From the NCBI GenBank assembly GCA_001247695.2, contig LGRX02027794.1, positions 159,226 through 223,225 of the forward strand: DNA of 64,000 bases. The letters are read 5' to 3'. The notes below the pieces were generated by a model, which was not told the origin of the DNA, did not search any database, and saw only the letters and a program-made list of their open reading frames with translations. Positions within the stretch are counted from its first letter, which is position 1. Every line of letters starts with the position of its first letter. Source of the stretch: Cymbomonas tetramitiformis. Taxonomy: Eukaryota; Chlorophyta; Pyramimonadophyceae; Pyramimonadales; Pyramimonadaceae. Position numbers and translations under genes: made by a program. Below, one piece after another: positions 19,767 through 28,694 of the stretch.

Positions 19767-20841
19767 CCTATTCTCCCGGGATTAAGGTGGGTTAACCCAC
19801 CATAAGAGCAATTTTGAATGGCATATAACTCATGCACAAATCGAGTTGAGGCATCGAACCTATGCTTCGGGATAACTATTATGAGTTCTTTCGACGGTAG
19901 ATACCCTAATATAATGCACTCCGACTGATTTATTTCATGAAAATGATATGCCAAGTCGATAGGGTCGACTGGTGGGTTGAGGCAATTGCTTACGGTGGGT
20001 TACCAAAAACCGGACGTATTGGTAGGTTCACCTAGGCTATATACCTCATCTCTGATGGCATGTTAAGATTTTTTAAGGTCTGATAATGTGTCGAGGCATC
20101 ACGATTTATCACATGCATGCCCAAAGTCAAGATAGCCAACCCCCCGCGCGCTAATCCATATTTGGGTATACAGCAAAATATCATGTAAATTTTAGAAGAA
20201 ATACTCACATTACTCGGGGTAAGCGCATATTATCGGCTATTCCTGCGAGGCCTAGGGCGAACAAGTGGTGCTGCTGGGTCGGCCGAGTCAGAGCCGTTGC
20301 CACTGCGAACAACAAGAGCTAAGGTTGTCTCGGTTGGTGCCTTCTCTTCGTCGCGTTCGTTCTCCGGTGGGTCACCGACCAGATATTCCTCCACGAACTT
20401 CAAGACCTTGTCGTGCACGTCACCATCGTATTTGAATTTGACAGTGAAGAGCTTGCTCGCTGCCTTCCCTGGGTCATAGCCTACTACCTCTGCGTCCGTC
20501 GAGAGGGTATTCAAAGGGGTCACTACAGTTATCGGCGAACTCTTGAAGGGCCCAATCCCGACCACAGACAGGCACCTGACGGGACGGTAAGCAAACGACC
20601 AACATATCTTTTCTGGATTTTCTGGTTTGGGTTGACGGTGGCATGAGTTTTGTGAGTTTCCAAAGCCATGCTTGGGTTGTTGGTGATTTTGCCAGCTCCG
20701 TATGGGCGTCTAGTTGTTATTTTTCACGGGGTTAACCACCTGTTATCGCGCGGGGTACGCGGGAAATGTGGAATGCTTAGGGTTGGGTAACCCACCGTAA
20801 ACCCCTCTTACGGTGGGTTAACCCACCCCCGGGAGAATAGG
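19767..20841. mobile_element. 1.07-kb TIR DNA transposon inserted in the LINE fragment
   Basis: The left end CCTATTCTCCCGGG at 19767 reappears inverted at 20828-20841. Both are followed inward by GGTGGGTTAACCCACC, itself a perfect palindrome. The flanks CATAATTG (19759) and CATAATGT (20842) are a likely degraded 8-bp target duplication. The LINE frame is continuous without it. No transposase is recognised; one ORF (20230-20565) may be cargo. Confidence 0.7.
20230..20565 (-). CDS. Unidentified ORF inside the 1.07-kb transposon
   Basis: About 111 codons are open, with no ATG at the start (first codon GTG), so an upstream exon may be missing; the sequence upstream of it on this strand has a splice-like CCCAAACCAG. 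It contains a plausible folded stretch (around LFTVKFKYDGDVHDKVLKF) followed by an acidic linker and an Arg/Pro-rich tail. I do not recognise a family. It could be a captured gene fragment or the remnant of a transposase. Confidence 0.25.
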   Translation of the reverse strand: MVGIGPFKSSPITVVTPLNTLSTDAEVVGYDPGKAASKLFTVKFKYDGDVHDKVLKFVEEYLVGDPPENERDEEKAPTETTLALVVRSGNGSDSADPAAPLVRPRPRRNSR

Positions 20842-21345
20842 CATAATGTGACCTGTACGCCTAAACCAGTTAAAGCGTTTGTCTTTTGTGTGACTGTAGG
20901 TTGCATAGTGTGATAAAGGGAAGCCCGAGATGGCATTTTTACCCATTTCGTTGTTCATGTTTTGAATTATTATTTTAAGCCATAGATTGATGTTTCTACG
21001 GTATAGTGAGATGAGGTGGGGATCAGTGATACGGTCCGTGTGGTTGTGTTGCCAATATTCGTGTTCATCTGCAGAACACAGGGTGTTCATAGTTTCAGTA
21101 ATACACGACGCGGTTACAATATCGAAGACACTATCAATACCGTACCCGCCTTGGCAGACTGCTGTCCAGATTATTTGGTGATTAGTGTCAACTGGGCAGC
21201 CCAAATATTTAATTATAAACGAAGCTATCAATTTGTCTAATTCAATTGCGACATTCTTTGAGGAGTTGGCAATTGCTGAGGTAACTTTAAGGGGGTATGC
21301 CATCCTCGGAACTACAACCGCATTTATGTTTCGCCTAGTCATCAT
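20842..21345 (-). pseudogene. LINE (non-LTR retrotransposon) ORF2 fragment after the reverse transcriptase
   Basis: About 170 residues on the minus strand. The motif PRMAYPLKVT, then LDKLIASFIIKYLGCP and then CQGGYGIDSV is typical of the thumb and post-RT region of LINE ORF2 proteins (pattern P...YPL....L..LD.......G......PK..GG.G). The palm with the FADD-type motif is absent: the frame starts at 21345 next to PLV-1, so the 5' part was lost. It continues at 19465-19761 beyond a nested transposon. Confidence 0.65.
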
Positions 21346-21714
21346 TTAAAATCGTGTGCTTCTATTATATAAATTATATTCAGTTTCACTTTATGTCTCG
21401 CGCCCTCGATTATATTTTGCAGTCGATTAAATCGAACGTCGCAGATTATAAATCGAAAACGTCTCTGCGTCCTAGGTGCATTTTAATCGACGGGGGTGTA
21501 TCGCGGGTATATATCATTTTATGGGGGGCAGAACAGGGGGGGAGGATTTTTAGTTTAATTCTTATTTTTAATTCATTTAATTCATTTTTTATTTAAATTT
21601 AACTGCGCTTAATTCTGCGGCTTGCAGCGGAGAGACTATTTTAATTATTATTTTAATATGAACGGCGCAGCCTTAAATTAGTATATTTATATGTATTTTT
21701 CATTTAATAAAATA
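21346..21714. other. AT-rich stretch without a gene; left flank of PLV-1
   Basis: No gene is supported. The LINE remnant stops at the left; the DNA turns very AT-rich from about 21545. The left border of PLV-1 should lie here, but I find no terminal repeat or target duplication that would fix it. Confidence 0.4.
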
Positions 21715-21852
21715 AAAAAGGGAGGTGGGAGGTGGGAGGTTGGCTTTTTTAAAAAGTATTTTAGAAATCAAATAAATAATATAATATATTTCATTTTCAT
21801 TATAAAAAAGTTTTGAAAATCTAAGACCTCCCACCGCCCAACCTCCCTTTTA
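21715..21852 (-). terminator. G-rich hairpin repeat, copy A (3' of the recombinase-like gene)
   Basis: Read on the minus strand, about 40 nt after the stop of the 21890-23326 gene, it has GGGAGGTTGGGCGGTGGGAG and then, about 65 nt later, AAGCCAACCTCCCACCTCCC. The arms pair imperfectly. It has the same order and sense as copies B, C and D relative to the preceding gene, which suggests a 3'-end signal like the hairpins that mark transcript ends in mimiviruses. Confidence 0.6.
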
Positions 21853-21889
21853 AAAAAAAATGATTTTCTACTTTTTAATTTGATTTTAT

Positions 21890-23326
21890 TCATTTATTTT
21901 TATTTAATTGCGCTTGAATTTTTTCTAAGGCGGCTTTTCGCTCGGCCTCGGTGTATTCTTTGCTATTCAAGTATTGGGTATATGCCGTATTTGGTTCGTG
22001 AGCCGCTATTTCCGAAAGCCGAATCATATCGACTTGGAAAATTTTGGAATAAATGTTTTCCGTCATTTTCCTAAACGTTTGATTACCGACACCGATAATT
22101 GAATTCATTTTTTTGCCCAACGATGTAGATGTGAATGGTCTTGGGGGCTTTGCATTCTTTTCTAGAAGATACTCTCGTGGATTGTTCAAGTCCTTAATGG
22201 ATTCTTTAATATACTTTTGAACTAATGGATTCATTGTATAATCGATTTTAAAGCTATTTCCCGTTTTTAAGTCGTGAATTCGTGTATGTCCGTTATTGAA
22301 ATTGTAATAATTCCCATTGGGGTCGGTCATTTCGTTGTCACTTTTTACAAGTTTGACGTTGTCATAGTCGATACGAGGAGTGAAACTAAGAGAGCCTTTA
22401 TTCAAGTCTTGGTCCGAATACATTCCGATGCTATATAACATCGCGATGAGATGGTCCATCGAACTTGGGTTTTTTCTACGCAATTCTAATTCATTCTTAA
22501 AGACGTTGATAAAATCGTCAACGTAGTCGGTTTTATCACTCAATTTCTTGCCAATCTTTCCCGATTGAATGCTTCGTTGCAAAACTTTTGCTCGAGTGTC
22601 AAAAAACTTGTATCTTTCTATACCGATGATTTTCACCAGACTTGAGTTTTTCGTATTATACAATTTGGGCGTAAGTTGAACTTGTTTGATTCGAGTGGTT
22701 TCATTTGTATACGCGGTGTTCAACATTTCAATGATTTCCTCGTTTGTGTATTTCGTGTACACCTCAGTCCACTTGCTCGCTTGCAAACTAAACACCTTTA
22801 CAAAATTGTTGACGACATTCTTCCATTGCTTTTTAGTGGCCTCGGCGATGCCTTCCTCAGCGTCCAAGATTTCAAATATCTCATCTCTAGATAAAGTGTC
22901 TTTTGTGCTCCGGTCCGTAGTAGTGTTGGTCGTAGCGGAGGTCGATGCAATTGATGTAGGTGCGGCTCGAGCGGATGTAGATGCATCGGTTGTGGTTTGA
23001 GAGGTGGCTTGAGCTCTAATAGGTCTTGGCTTGGGCACGGCATATTTCAATTTCTTCTCCTCAGCACAACGGCTTAGAAATTTTCTTTCGGCATCGGTCC
23101 AATCGTATTTGCTCAATGTCGCTTCTTGAGGACAATAATCGGGATTGTTTTTGGCTCTCAATATGATTTTTTGTTTGTTTTGCACCTCACTCGTTCGGTC
23201 ATAATATTTTCTCATTTGGGCTCTCTTTTTTTCATCGATTTCATATAGCTTCTCCTTGAGGTCTTGCGGGTATGTCTTTGGGTAGTCATTTTTCAAGCGG
23301 AATTCTTTCTCGGACATTTCGGACAT
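21890..23326 (-). CDS. Tyrosine-recombinase-like protein, catalytic site degenerate
   Basis: 478 residues. The N-terminal part is charged with a Thr/Ser/Ala-rich linker (about 105-145). Then comes a helical core-binding-like region (about 160-290). The last 150 residues follow the tyrosine recombinase order: helix HLIAMLYSIG, a beta hairpin with a Lys (HDLKTGNSF), TFRKMTENIY in the place of the HxxR helix, then IAAHEPNTAYTQYL with the His and a possible nucleophile Tyr. The box I Arg is not seen (MYSDQDL stands where R..EL is expected) and HxxR lacks the His. So it is either a decayed integrase or a non-catalytic relative. The gene is otherwise intact and has a CCACTTAAAGA motif upstream, diverging from the methyltransferase gene. 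Confidence 0.5.
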   Translation of the reverse strand: MSEMSEKEFRLKNDYPKTYPQDLKEKLYEIDEKKRAQMRKYYDRTSEVQNKQKIILRAKNNPDYCPQEATLSKYDWTDAERKFLSRCAEEKKLKYAVPKPRPIRAQATSQTTTDASTSARAAPTSIASTSATTNTTTDRSTKDTLSRDEIFEILDAEEGIAEATKKQWKNVVNNFVKVFSLQASKWTEVYTKYTNEEIIEMLNTAYTNETTRIKQVQLTPKLYNTKNSSLVKIIGIERYKFFDTRAKVLQRSIQSGKIGKKLSDKTDYVDDFINVFKNELELRRKNPSSMDHLIAMLYSIGMYSDQDLNKGSLSFTPRIDYDNVKLVKSDNEMTDPNGNYYNFNNGHTRIHDLKTGNSFKIDYTMNPLVQKYIKESIKDLNNPREYLLEKNAKPPRPFTSTSLGKKMNSIIGVGNQTFRKMTENIYSKIFQVDMIRLSEIAAHEPNTAYTQYLNSKEYTEAERKAALEKIQAQLNKNK

Positions 23327-23356
23327 TTTTGTTATCTTATACTATTAATGACTATT

Positions 23357-23373
23357 GTCTTTAAGTGGATAAA
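23357..23373 (-). promoter_or_regulatory. CCACTTAAAGA promoter motif for the recombinase-like gene
   Basis: On the minus strand ATCCACTTAAAGACAATAG lies about 30-45 nt before the ATG at 23326. The same word precedes several other PLV genes in this window at a similar distance. Confidence 0.55.
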
Positions 23374-23402
23374 ACGCATTAATAATATATTTATTGATAG
23401 CA

Positions 23403-24036
23403 ATGAGATTATTGGAATTGTTCAGTGGAACTTGTTCCGTGTCAAAAGCGTTTCGAGACAAACATCCTAATTGCGAGATTGTTTCATTAGACATATTGCC
23501 AAAGTATAATCCGACGATAGGCGGTGATATATTACAATGGGATTATACCGCTTATGCACCTAAACACTTCGATGTCATTTGGTCTAGTCCACCGTGCACC
23601 CAATACTCGAAGGCTCATACATAGAAAGGGTGAGCGTGATTTGGATTTAGCCGATGCCATTGTGAAACGCACATTGGACATTATCGATTATTTTCAACCC
23701 ACACATTGGTATCTCGAAAATCCAAGTGACGGGGGATTATTGCAACATAGAGACTTTATGCAACCGATGACGGAGTACAAACACACCTGTTGCTATTGTA
23801 AATATGGATTTGCGTATCGAAAAATGACAAATATATGGACGAACAAAGTGAATCTGAATCTGAAAATGTGTAATAAACAATCTTCATTTTGTGAAAACAA
23901 ACGCAAATATGGCAAACATATAGCTACCGCTCAGATGTCACGGAGTTCGTTGGCTCGAGACGTTTCGTACGGCGTGAAACATAAGGAGAAAGCATATGAG
24001 ATACCATATAGTCTTCTAATGGAGTTACTCGATTGA
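23403..24036 (+). pseudogene. C5-cytosine DNA methyltransferase, PLV-1 copy, one frameshift
   Basis: The start MRLLELFSGT (23403) has the AdoMet-binding F.G loop. SPPCTQYSKA carries the catalytic Pro-Cys, and ENPSDGG the Glu motif, followed by QHRDFM and a CxxCxYG zinc-like cluster. It would methylate cytosine C5 in DNA. About 215 residues is short for the family, but the PLV-2 homolog (47280-47945) has the same length, so this compact form is normal here. A frameshift after SKAH at about 23612-23625 separates catalytic loop and C-terminal half. The homolog is continuous at that point. A copy B hairpin starts 4 nt after the stop. Confidence 0.8.
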
Positions 24037-24176
24037 AAAAGGGAGGTTGGGTGGTGGGAGGTGCTACTTTTTGGAAAAGTTTTTCATATGACAATAGAAT
24101 GAAATAATATATTTATGCGAATTCTAAAATACTTTCTAGAAAAGCCAACCTCCCACCTCCCACCTCCCTTTTTTAT
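24036..24176 (+). terminator. G-rich hairpin repeat, copy B (3' of the C5 methyltransferase)
   Basis: It begins directly after the methyltransferase stop: GGGAGGTTGGGTGGTGGGAG, about 70 nt of AT-rich loop with ATTCTAAAATACTTTCTA, then AAGCCAACCTCCCACCTCCC. It is followed by the promoter-like TTTCCCACTTGAAGAC of the next gene. Three GGG runs plus GG pairs on each arm could also form G-quadruplexes. Confidence 0.65.
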
Positions 24177-24223
24177 GAAAATATTTCCCACTTGAAGACT
24201 TTGCTAGCAAAATGTAAAGAAGT

Positions 24224-24676
24224 ATGTCTCGACGAAGTAATACTTGGAAACTTTGTAATCAACACCGTTCTTGTACCACGTGCACAAATTGTGTTGATAC
24301 TTGGAAGAGAAAGGCACAAAGGCATAGTGCAAATGCACAAGGATTAAAATATACATTAATGTGCATAATGGATGCAAGAACCAATCAATATACACCCGAT
24401 GCCAATACCAATAATCTGCCCTATGTCGCTCCCGTTAATGAGAGAGGTGTGATGAAATGGAGCAAGTGTGGAGTATGCTTTGAAAACTTTACCATCGGAG
24501 GGAGTCACAATCAAATGATTTTTCGATGTGGACATTTTGTGTGCCTCCAATGTTATAACAATGATACTTTTAGGAATACCAAAAAGTGCCCATTTTGTCG
24601 AAAACAAATTGATGCCGCATTTCATATATGGGGTGAAGAAGCGACCGCAAATTCAAATAATAACGATAATGAATAA
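24224..24676 (+). CDS. RING-finger protein
   Basis: 150 residues. The C-terminal half is a C3HC4 RING: CGVCFENF, then CGHFVCLQCY, then CPFCRKQ, which should bind two zinc ions and may act as a ubiquitin E3 ligase. The N-terminal 50 residues have further CxxC pairs (CTTCTNC). The RING is complete with normal spacing. ATG at 24224 lies about 25 nt after TTTCCCACTTGAAGAC, a variant of the PLV promoter motif. It converges with the MCP remnant (stops 5 bp apart). A role in altering host ubiquitin signalling is plausible but inferred. Confidence 0.8.
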   Translation: MSRRSNTWKLCNQHRSCTTCTNCVDTWKRKAQRHSANAQGLKYTLMCIMDARTNQYTPDANTNNLPYVAPVNERGVMKWSKCGVCFENFTIGGSHNQMIFRCGHFVCLQCYNNDTFRNTKKCPFCRKQIDAAFHIWGEEATANSNNNDNE

Positions 24677-24680
24677 TTCA

Positions 24681-25195
24681 TTACAATTCCACCGATATGA
24701 CCCTCCCTGCCGATACCATTAATTTTGAGGTAAAGAGACAAATCACCATTGTCTCATTAGGGCCTCCTGTGGCATCGGCCCCACCATCGAAGGCAGTCCC
24801 AGCGGCGCTACCTTCTGCACTCGATGTCACTTGCAGATAACAACTTGAATTTGTTCCAAGCGACGAGTAACCTGACAATCGGCGAGGCTCATTGTCTAGG
24901 CATAGATTTAATGGCAACACAAATGAGTTGTTAAAATAATCCGTGCGAGATTGCATATGATTGGAACCCATCATTGAATATTGGTCACCTTGTGAATGTG
25001 TTATATTCATATACGCTTGTAAAGGACTATTTGGGAATGCGGGTGTAAGCACATTGTTCACACTCCACGAGTACCTAAACGTTCGATTTCCACCATATGT
25101 CTTTGATGGCAATTCAAAAACTTTTCCTATTCTATTTGTATATTTTGCGATTCCCGTTTTGTTGACGGTCCTATAGTTTAATGGTCTTACAACCT
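24681..25195 (-). pseudogene. Major capsid protein remnant, C-terminal part
   Basis: The frame is open from a TAG near 25195 to the stop at 24681. It lacks an N-terminus. Residues such as RPLNYRTVNKTG, GKVFELPSKTYGG and the end ETMVICLFTS...GRVISVEL correspond in position and style to the C-terminal half of the PLV-2 MCP (ETFVICECTS...GRMIEVAV), the second jelly roll of a double jelly-roll capsid protein. About 170 of the 450 residues expected are left. It runs against its neighbours and directly abuts a truncated plus-strand frame at about 25181-25197, so it was inverted by a rearrangement. Confidence 0.65.
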
Positions 25196-25365
25196 ATTCT
25201 AATGACAAGAACACTACCACGGTCTCAAAGGAGAATTTCACAATCGAATTGAATGAGAAAGGCTACAAGTCAATTGAGGTGAAAGAGAACAAGACTTGGG
25301 TGACTTATAAGATAGGAATAAAATTTAGAGAAAGAGAACTCTCAAGAGAACAAGTGTTTATTTAA
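25181..25365 (+). pseudogene. 3' end of an unidentified gene
   Basis: A plus-strand frame without a start runs from about 25181 to TAA at 25363-25365, coding for about 60 residues (for example NFTIELNEKGYKSIEVKEN). It overlaps the broken edge of the MCP remnant by about 15 bp, which marks the rearrangement point. Hairpin copy C begins 22 nt after its stop, as after the other plus-strand PLV-1 genes, so it is the 3' end of a genuine viral gene. The product is not recognised. Confidence 0.4.
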
Positions 25366-25386
25366 CAACTACTTCATTAAATAATA

Positions 25387-25527
25387 AAAAGGGAGGTTGG
25401 GTGGTGGGAGGTGTTACTTTTTGGAAAGGTTTTTTGTATGATAATAAAAACAATTCAATATTTATTTTCAATTTCTAAAATACTTTCTATAAAAGCCAAC
25501 CTCCCACCTCCCACCTCCCTTTTTTTA
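25387..25527 (+). terminator. G-rich hairpin repeat, copy C
   Basis: GGGAGGTTGGGTGGTGGGAG and AAGCCAACCTCCCACCTCCC arms as in copies B and D, with a loop of about 70 nt containing TTTCTAAAATACTTTCTA. It sits between a gene end (25365) and the promoter motif of the next gene. Confidence 0.65.
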
Positions 25528-25536
25528 ATAAAAAAA

Positions 25537-25550
25537 TTTCCACTTAAAGA
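25537..25550 (+). promoter_or_regulatory. CCACTTAAAGA promoter motif
   Basis: TTTCCACTTAAAGA lies 29 nt before the ATG at 25580 and right after hairpin copy C. Confidence 0.6.
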
Positions 25551-25579
25551 ACACTTCATAGTAAAGTAGAAATACAACA

Positions 25580-26029
25580 ATGGCTACTTCTACTACTTTC
25601 TATCATTTGCCTTTTGACATTCAAGAGAAAATTTACACTATGGTGTATACATTGGAGCACAAAGAGAAGTTCCGAGAAGTCTTAAAGGAATTTAAGGAAA
25701 TGTGTGAAGAGTATGAGGAAGATGAGAAATATATTGCTTGTGATGAGTGTTGTGAATTAATCACCGCAAAAGGGATTTATTTGAAAAAACCAAAAGAGAC
25801 TCGTGAATTGGATGCCCAAGAGGATTGTGAGGTGTATTTTAATATAAATGTAATATGTCCGGCGTGTGATGAGGTGATGTGCGAAGAATGCTACAACAAA
25901 AAATGCCTTCACGAGATACCAGTACACAACCTTGAAGAATGTAGCGAAACACCTTACTTAAGTCTAACAAATCCATTTATACACAAACATACCCTTATGT
26001 TTACAAATAAATATGGTGGGAGATGCTAG
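25580..26029 (+). CDS. F-box-like N-terminus plus Cys-rich (zinc-binding) protein
   Basis: 149 residues. The N-terminus carries LPFDIQEKIY followed by an EHKEKFREVLKEF helix. The same module opens the PLV-2 proteins at 35237-35899 (there internal) and 59800-59967, and resembles the LP.ei...I start of an F-box; this is a visual similarity. Then follow Cys pairs: CDECCEL, CPACDEVMCEECYNKKC, enough for a RING/treble-clef type zinc fold. If both readings are right it could link a substrate to host ubiquitin ligase. The promoter motif lies directly upstream and hairpin D about 38 nt downstream. Confidence 0.6.
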   Translation: MATSTTFYHLPFDIQEKIYTMVYTLEHKEKFREVLKEFKEMCEEYEEDEKYIACDECCELITAKGIYLKKPKETRELDAQEDCEVYFNINVICPACDEVMCEECYNKKCLHEIPVHNLEECSETPYLSLTNPFIHKHTLMFTNKYGGRC

Positions 26030-26065
26030 TTTTGAAAGGCTTTTCTTGTAGATGTAAGCCAACAA

Positions 26066-26203
26066 AAAAAGGGGGGTTGGGTGATGGGAGGTGTTACTTT
26101 TTGGAAAAGTTTTTTATATGACGATAAAAACTATTCAATATTTATGTTGGATTTCTAAAATACTTTCTATAAAAGCCAACCTCCCACCTCCCACCTCCCT
26201 TTT
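26066..26203 (+). terminator. G-rich hairpin repeat, copy D
   Basis: GGGGGGTTGGGTGATGGGAG and AAGCCAACCTCCCACCTCCC arms; the loop resembles copy C closely. It follows the 25580-26029 gene in sense orientation and precedes the next promoter motif. Confidence 0.65.
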
Positions 26204-26213
26204 TTAATGAAAA

Positions 26214-26229
26214 TTTTCCACTTAAAGAG
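26214..26229 (+). promoter_or_regulatory. CCACTTAAAGA promoter motif
   Basis: TTTTCCACTTAAAGAG, followed by AAGACTTCATTGAGTA, lies 28 nt before the ATG at 26258. The extended form (CTTAAAGAG.AAGACTTCAT) is shared with both terminal genes of PLV-2. Confidence 0.65.
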
Positions 26230-26257
26230 CAAGACTTCATTGAGTAAACAAGTCATT

Positions 26258-26399
26258 ATGACTACTTCCTCTAATACTTATAAATATGATCATCTTGATA
26301 ATATTAACTTGAAGCATCAAAATCAAATGAAAGAAGTATTACAAGAATTAAAAGGATTAGACATATTTCCATTCAAGGTGAAAAAGCATTGGAAATTTG
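26258..26399 (+). pseudogene. SAP-like small viral protein, 5' part (interrupted by LTR element A)
   Basis: It codes for the first 47 residues, including MKEVLQELKG, also seen as MKEVLQELLV in the PLV-2 gene at 35237-35899. The frame runs into the LTR retrotransposon at 26400. With the element and one ATTTG copy disregarded, the frame continues without a break at 28941, giving 126 residues. The gene was intact when the retrotransposon landed. Confidence 0.6.
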
Positions 26400-26640
26400 T
26401 CACGGGGAGCCCAATCTTGCCACCCCCACTGTAAGGGGGGGGCACAGTGGGTCTCCTGTCTGTCACCCCTCAGCCCGATGTGTCACTAGTGTCCGTTGTC
26501 ACGTGTGTCACGGTGTGCTATAAAACACCTGACTAAGTATTTTATATCATCTTAGTATCCGTGAACACCCGCCCCTGCGAGACTGTTCTGCACACACGCG
26601 TTCGAGTATATATTCAGCCTATATATCTCACTTCTTGTCA
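26400..26640 (+). repeat. 5' LTR of element A
   Basis: 241 bp; TCACGGG...TTGTCA; a TATA-like box at about 26518; followed at once by the putative primer-binding site GGTTATCGGATCC. Confidence 0.85.
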
Positions 26641-26900
26641 GGTTATCGGATCCCACCACTTGTGGGTGTTCGTTTGTTACTTTGGATCCCTGGGGAGCAC
26701 GCCGATTCTCCTTGTAAACCGCCGCACGCCGCCGGCAGCTGACGCACACCGCCGTCCGCAACCACATTAAGACCTCGGCCACCGTTGGAGATCGCGGCCG
26801 CGTTCAAAATTTTATTACCAAACCGTTGGCAATTTGGGCTGGAGTTGAGCCCCGTTGCCTTTACCCTATTTACAAGATTACCGATTACGTACTTCCAGCC

Positions 26901-28476
26901 ATGGTGTCTAATCGCCGAAGCCCTAGACCTGTATTGGGGGCCCTTCGCTCCGCGCGTGCCGCCGCGGCTGCATCCGGCTCCCCTGCGGGTTCTGCACTCC
27001 CTGGCTCTGCGGCCCCTTCTCCACTGGGGGGTTCCCGTACGCCAGTGCAAAATCAGATCCGGTGGTGCGCATGTCAGCACTCATCAGCAAGCCGACTTTT
27101 GTCTCGCTGGCTGCCACCTCCGCCGAGTTTCATCGGGACGCCTCGGTCTGGGAGTCCACCCCAGTCCGGGCATCCCAGCAGTATGAGTATTCCGACAAGC
27201 TGGACTACGCCTTCACCTACGGTGAGGAGCTCGTTAAGGTCCTCAAGTCCCATGGCTTCAAGCCGCAGAAGGGGTACACGCTGGACGGCCAGGACTCCGA
27301 GACTGACTTCGCGGTCCTTCTTGGGAATCTTCGACACGTCCTGTCCCCCATCTCCCACTTCGAGTACGACAAGCTCTTCGACCTGGAACACGAGTACATC
27401 GAGTACCACTGGTCGCTGAACGAGCTGATTTTCATCATCCTCAAGGGCGTCCTCAACGGCACGGCTCTGGCGCTCTACCAGGAGTCCGCTCGAGTCCACC
27501 CCGCGATGGACGTTGCGCCTTGCAGCGCTTACGGTATCACGTCGAGGCCTCCACGGACCCCGACACTTTCCGCTTCTGGACGAAGCTGCGGGAAACGAAG
27601 ATTGACGAGACCGCCGACCCCGCCCCGCAGCTTACGGTTCTCCGCGTCCTGGGCGACAAACATCACCGCCTTCATCCCGACTACGACGACGCTGGACGTG
27701 TGCAAGACGTCCAACACGTTCTCAGTCGGTCAGCGGCGAGCTCTCCGCACGTATCCCCACTTTATCTGGTGGTGCTACGTGAGCTCGCCGCTGGCCAGAG
27801 GTTTACATTCTCCACCCTCGCCCTTCGCATTTCCACGGTCTGGCAGACCGAGGGGCACCTCTCCCGCCTGGCCACTCCCGCATCCTCGGGCGCTGGTGGT
27901 GGCAGGACACGGGCGGACGGACCTGGTGGTGCTGCATTCAACACCATGCGCACCAAGTCCGTCACCAAACCCGTCGGAGATTGGAAGCCGGCCCAGAGCC
28001 CCCGCAACCCTCACTTGATGTGGGAAGGGGTCGGCTATCCGTGCACCACCTGCTTCCGTCTGTGGGGCGTTACCGATGGGCATCTCGACACAGAGGGGAT
28101 TTGCCCCTACGCATGCGCCGCGTCCTTTGCGCCTTCCAGGGGGCCGCCCAATGCTCCGAAGGCGCCTAAGCGCCCCACCGTTGCTGCATGGGCTAAGCCC
28201 GCCGGTGGTGTGCCTCCTGCCGCGGCCCCTGGTCCTCCGGCGAGCCGTGGTTCACCCTCGTTGCAGTATGCGGCGGTTGAGGACGATGCCGGCGATGGCG
28301 ACGATGGCGCGGCTGCATTCCCGTTCCGCCCTTTGCTCGATCGTGACGAGCCGGGGCCCATGCCCAACACCTCCGTGGACGACGATGACGCCGACTGGCC
28401 GGCTCTCCGCACCGTCCCATGGATCCCGCAGTTCCAGGGTACATCGACATCCGGCTCTGCGGCGAAGCAAGATTGA
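26901..28476 (+). pseudogene. Gag-like polyprotein of LTR element A, frame-disrupted
   Basis: A gag-like product is spread over three frames. ATG at 26901 opens an Ala/Ser/Pro-rich N-terminus. A shift near 27040 leads to the frame of 27062, with a helical capsid-like part (YEYSDKLDYAFTYGEELVKV ... HEYIEYHWSLNELIF). A second shift near 27515 leads to the frame ending at 28476. That C-terminal part has a CTTC...CPYAC Cys cluster, a possible knuckle, and a Pro/Asp-rich tail. The two shifts mean this copy does not make a full Gag unless frameshifted. GC content is far above that of the virus around it. Confidence 0.5.
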
Positions 28477-28694
28477 GATTAAGCAAAGCAGTTCGGCAGG
28501 GACCCTTCTCCGTGCTGGCACAGCTTGTGATTGACTCTCGAGGGAGCCGGACTCTTTAGATTTAGTTAGCAAAAGACTTTTGGACAATTTGGGATGGCAC
28601 ATGCCGGACTTCTCGGGCCAGTTTGGCTCCTAGACCCTGCACTGCTCCTGTCCCTTTGCCTGGTGACACCTCAACCCCACGGGGTGAGGTGGTG

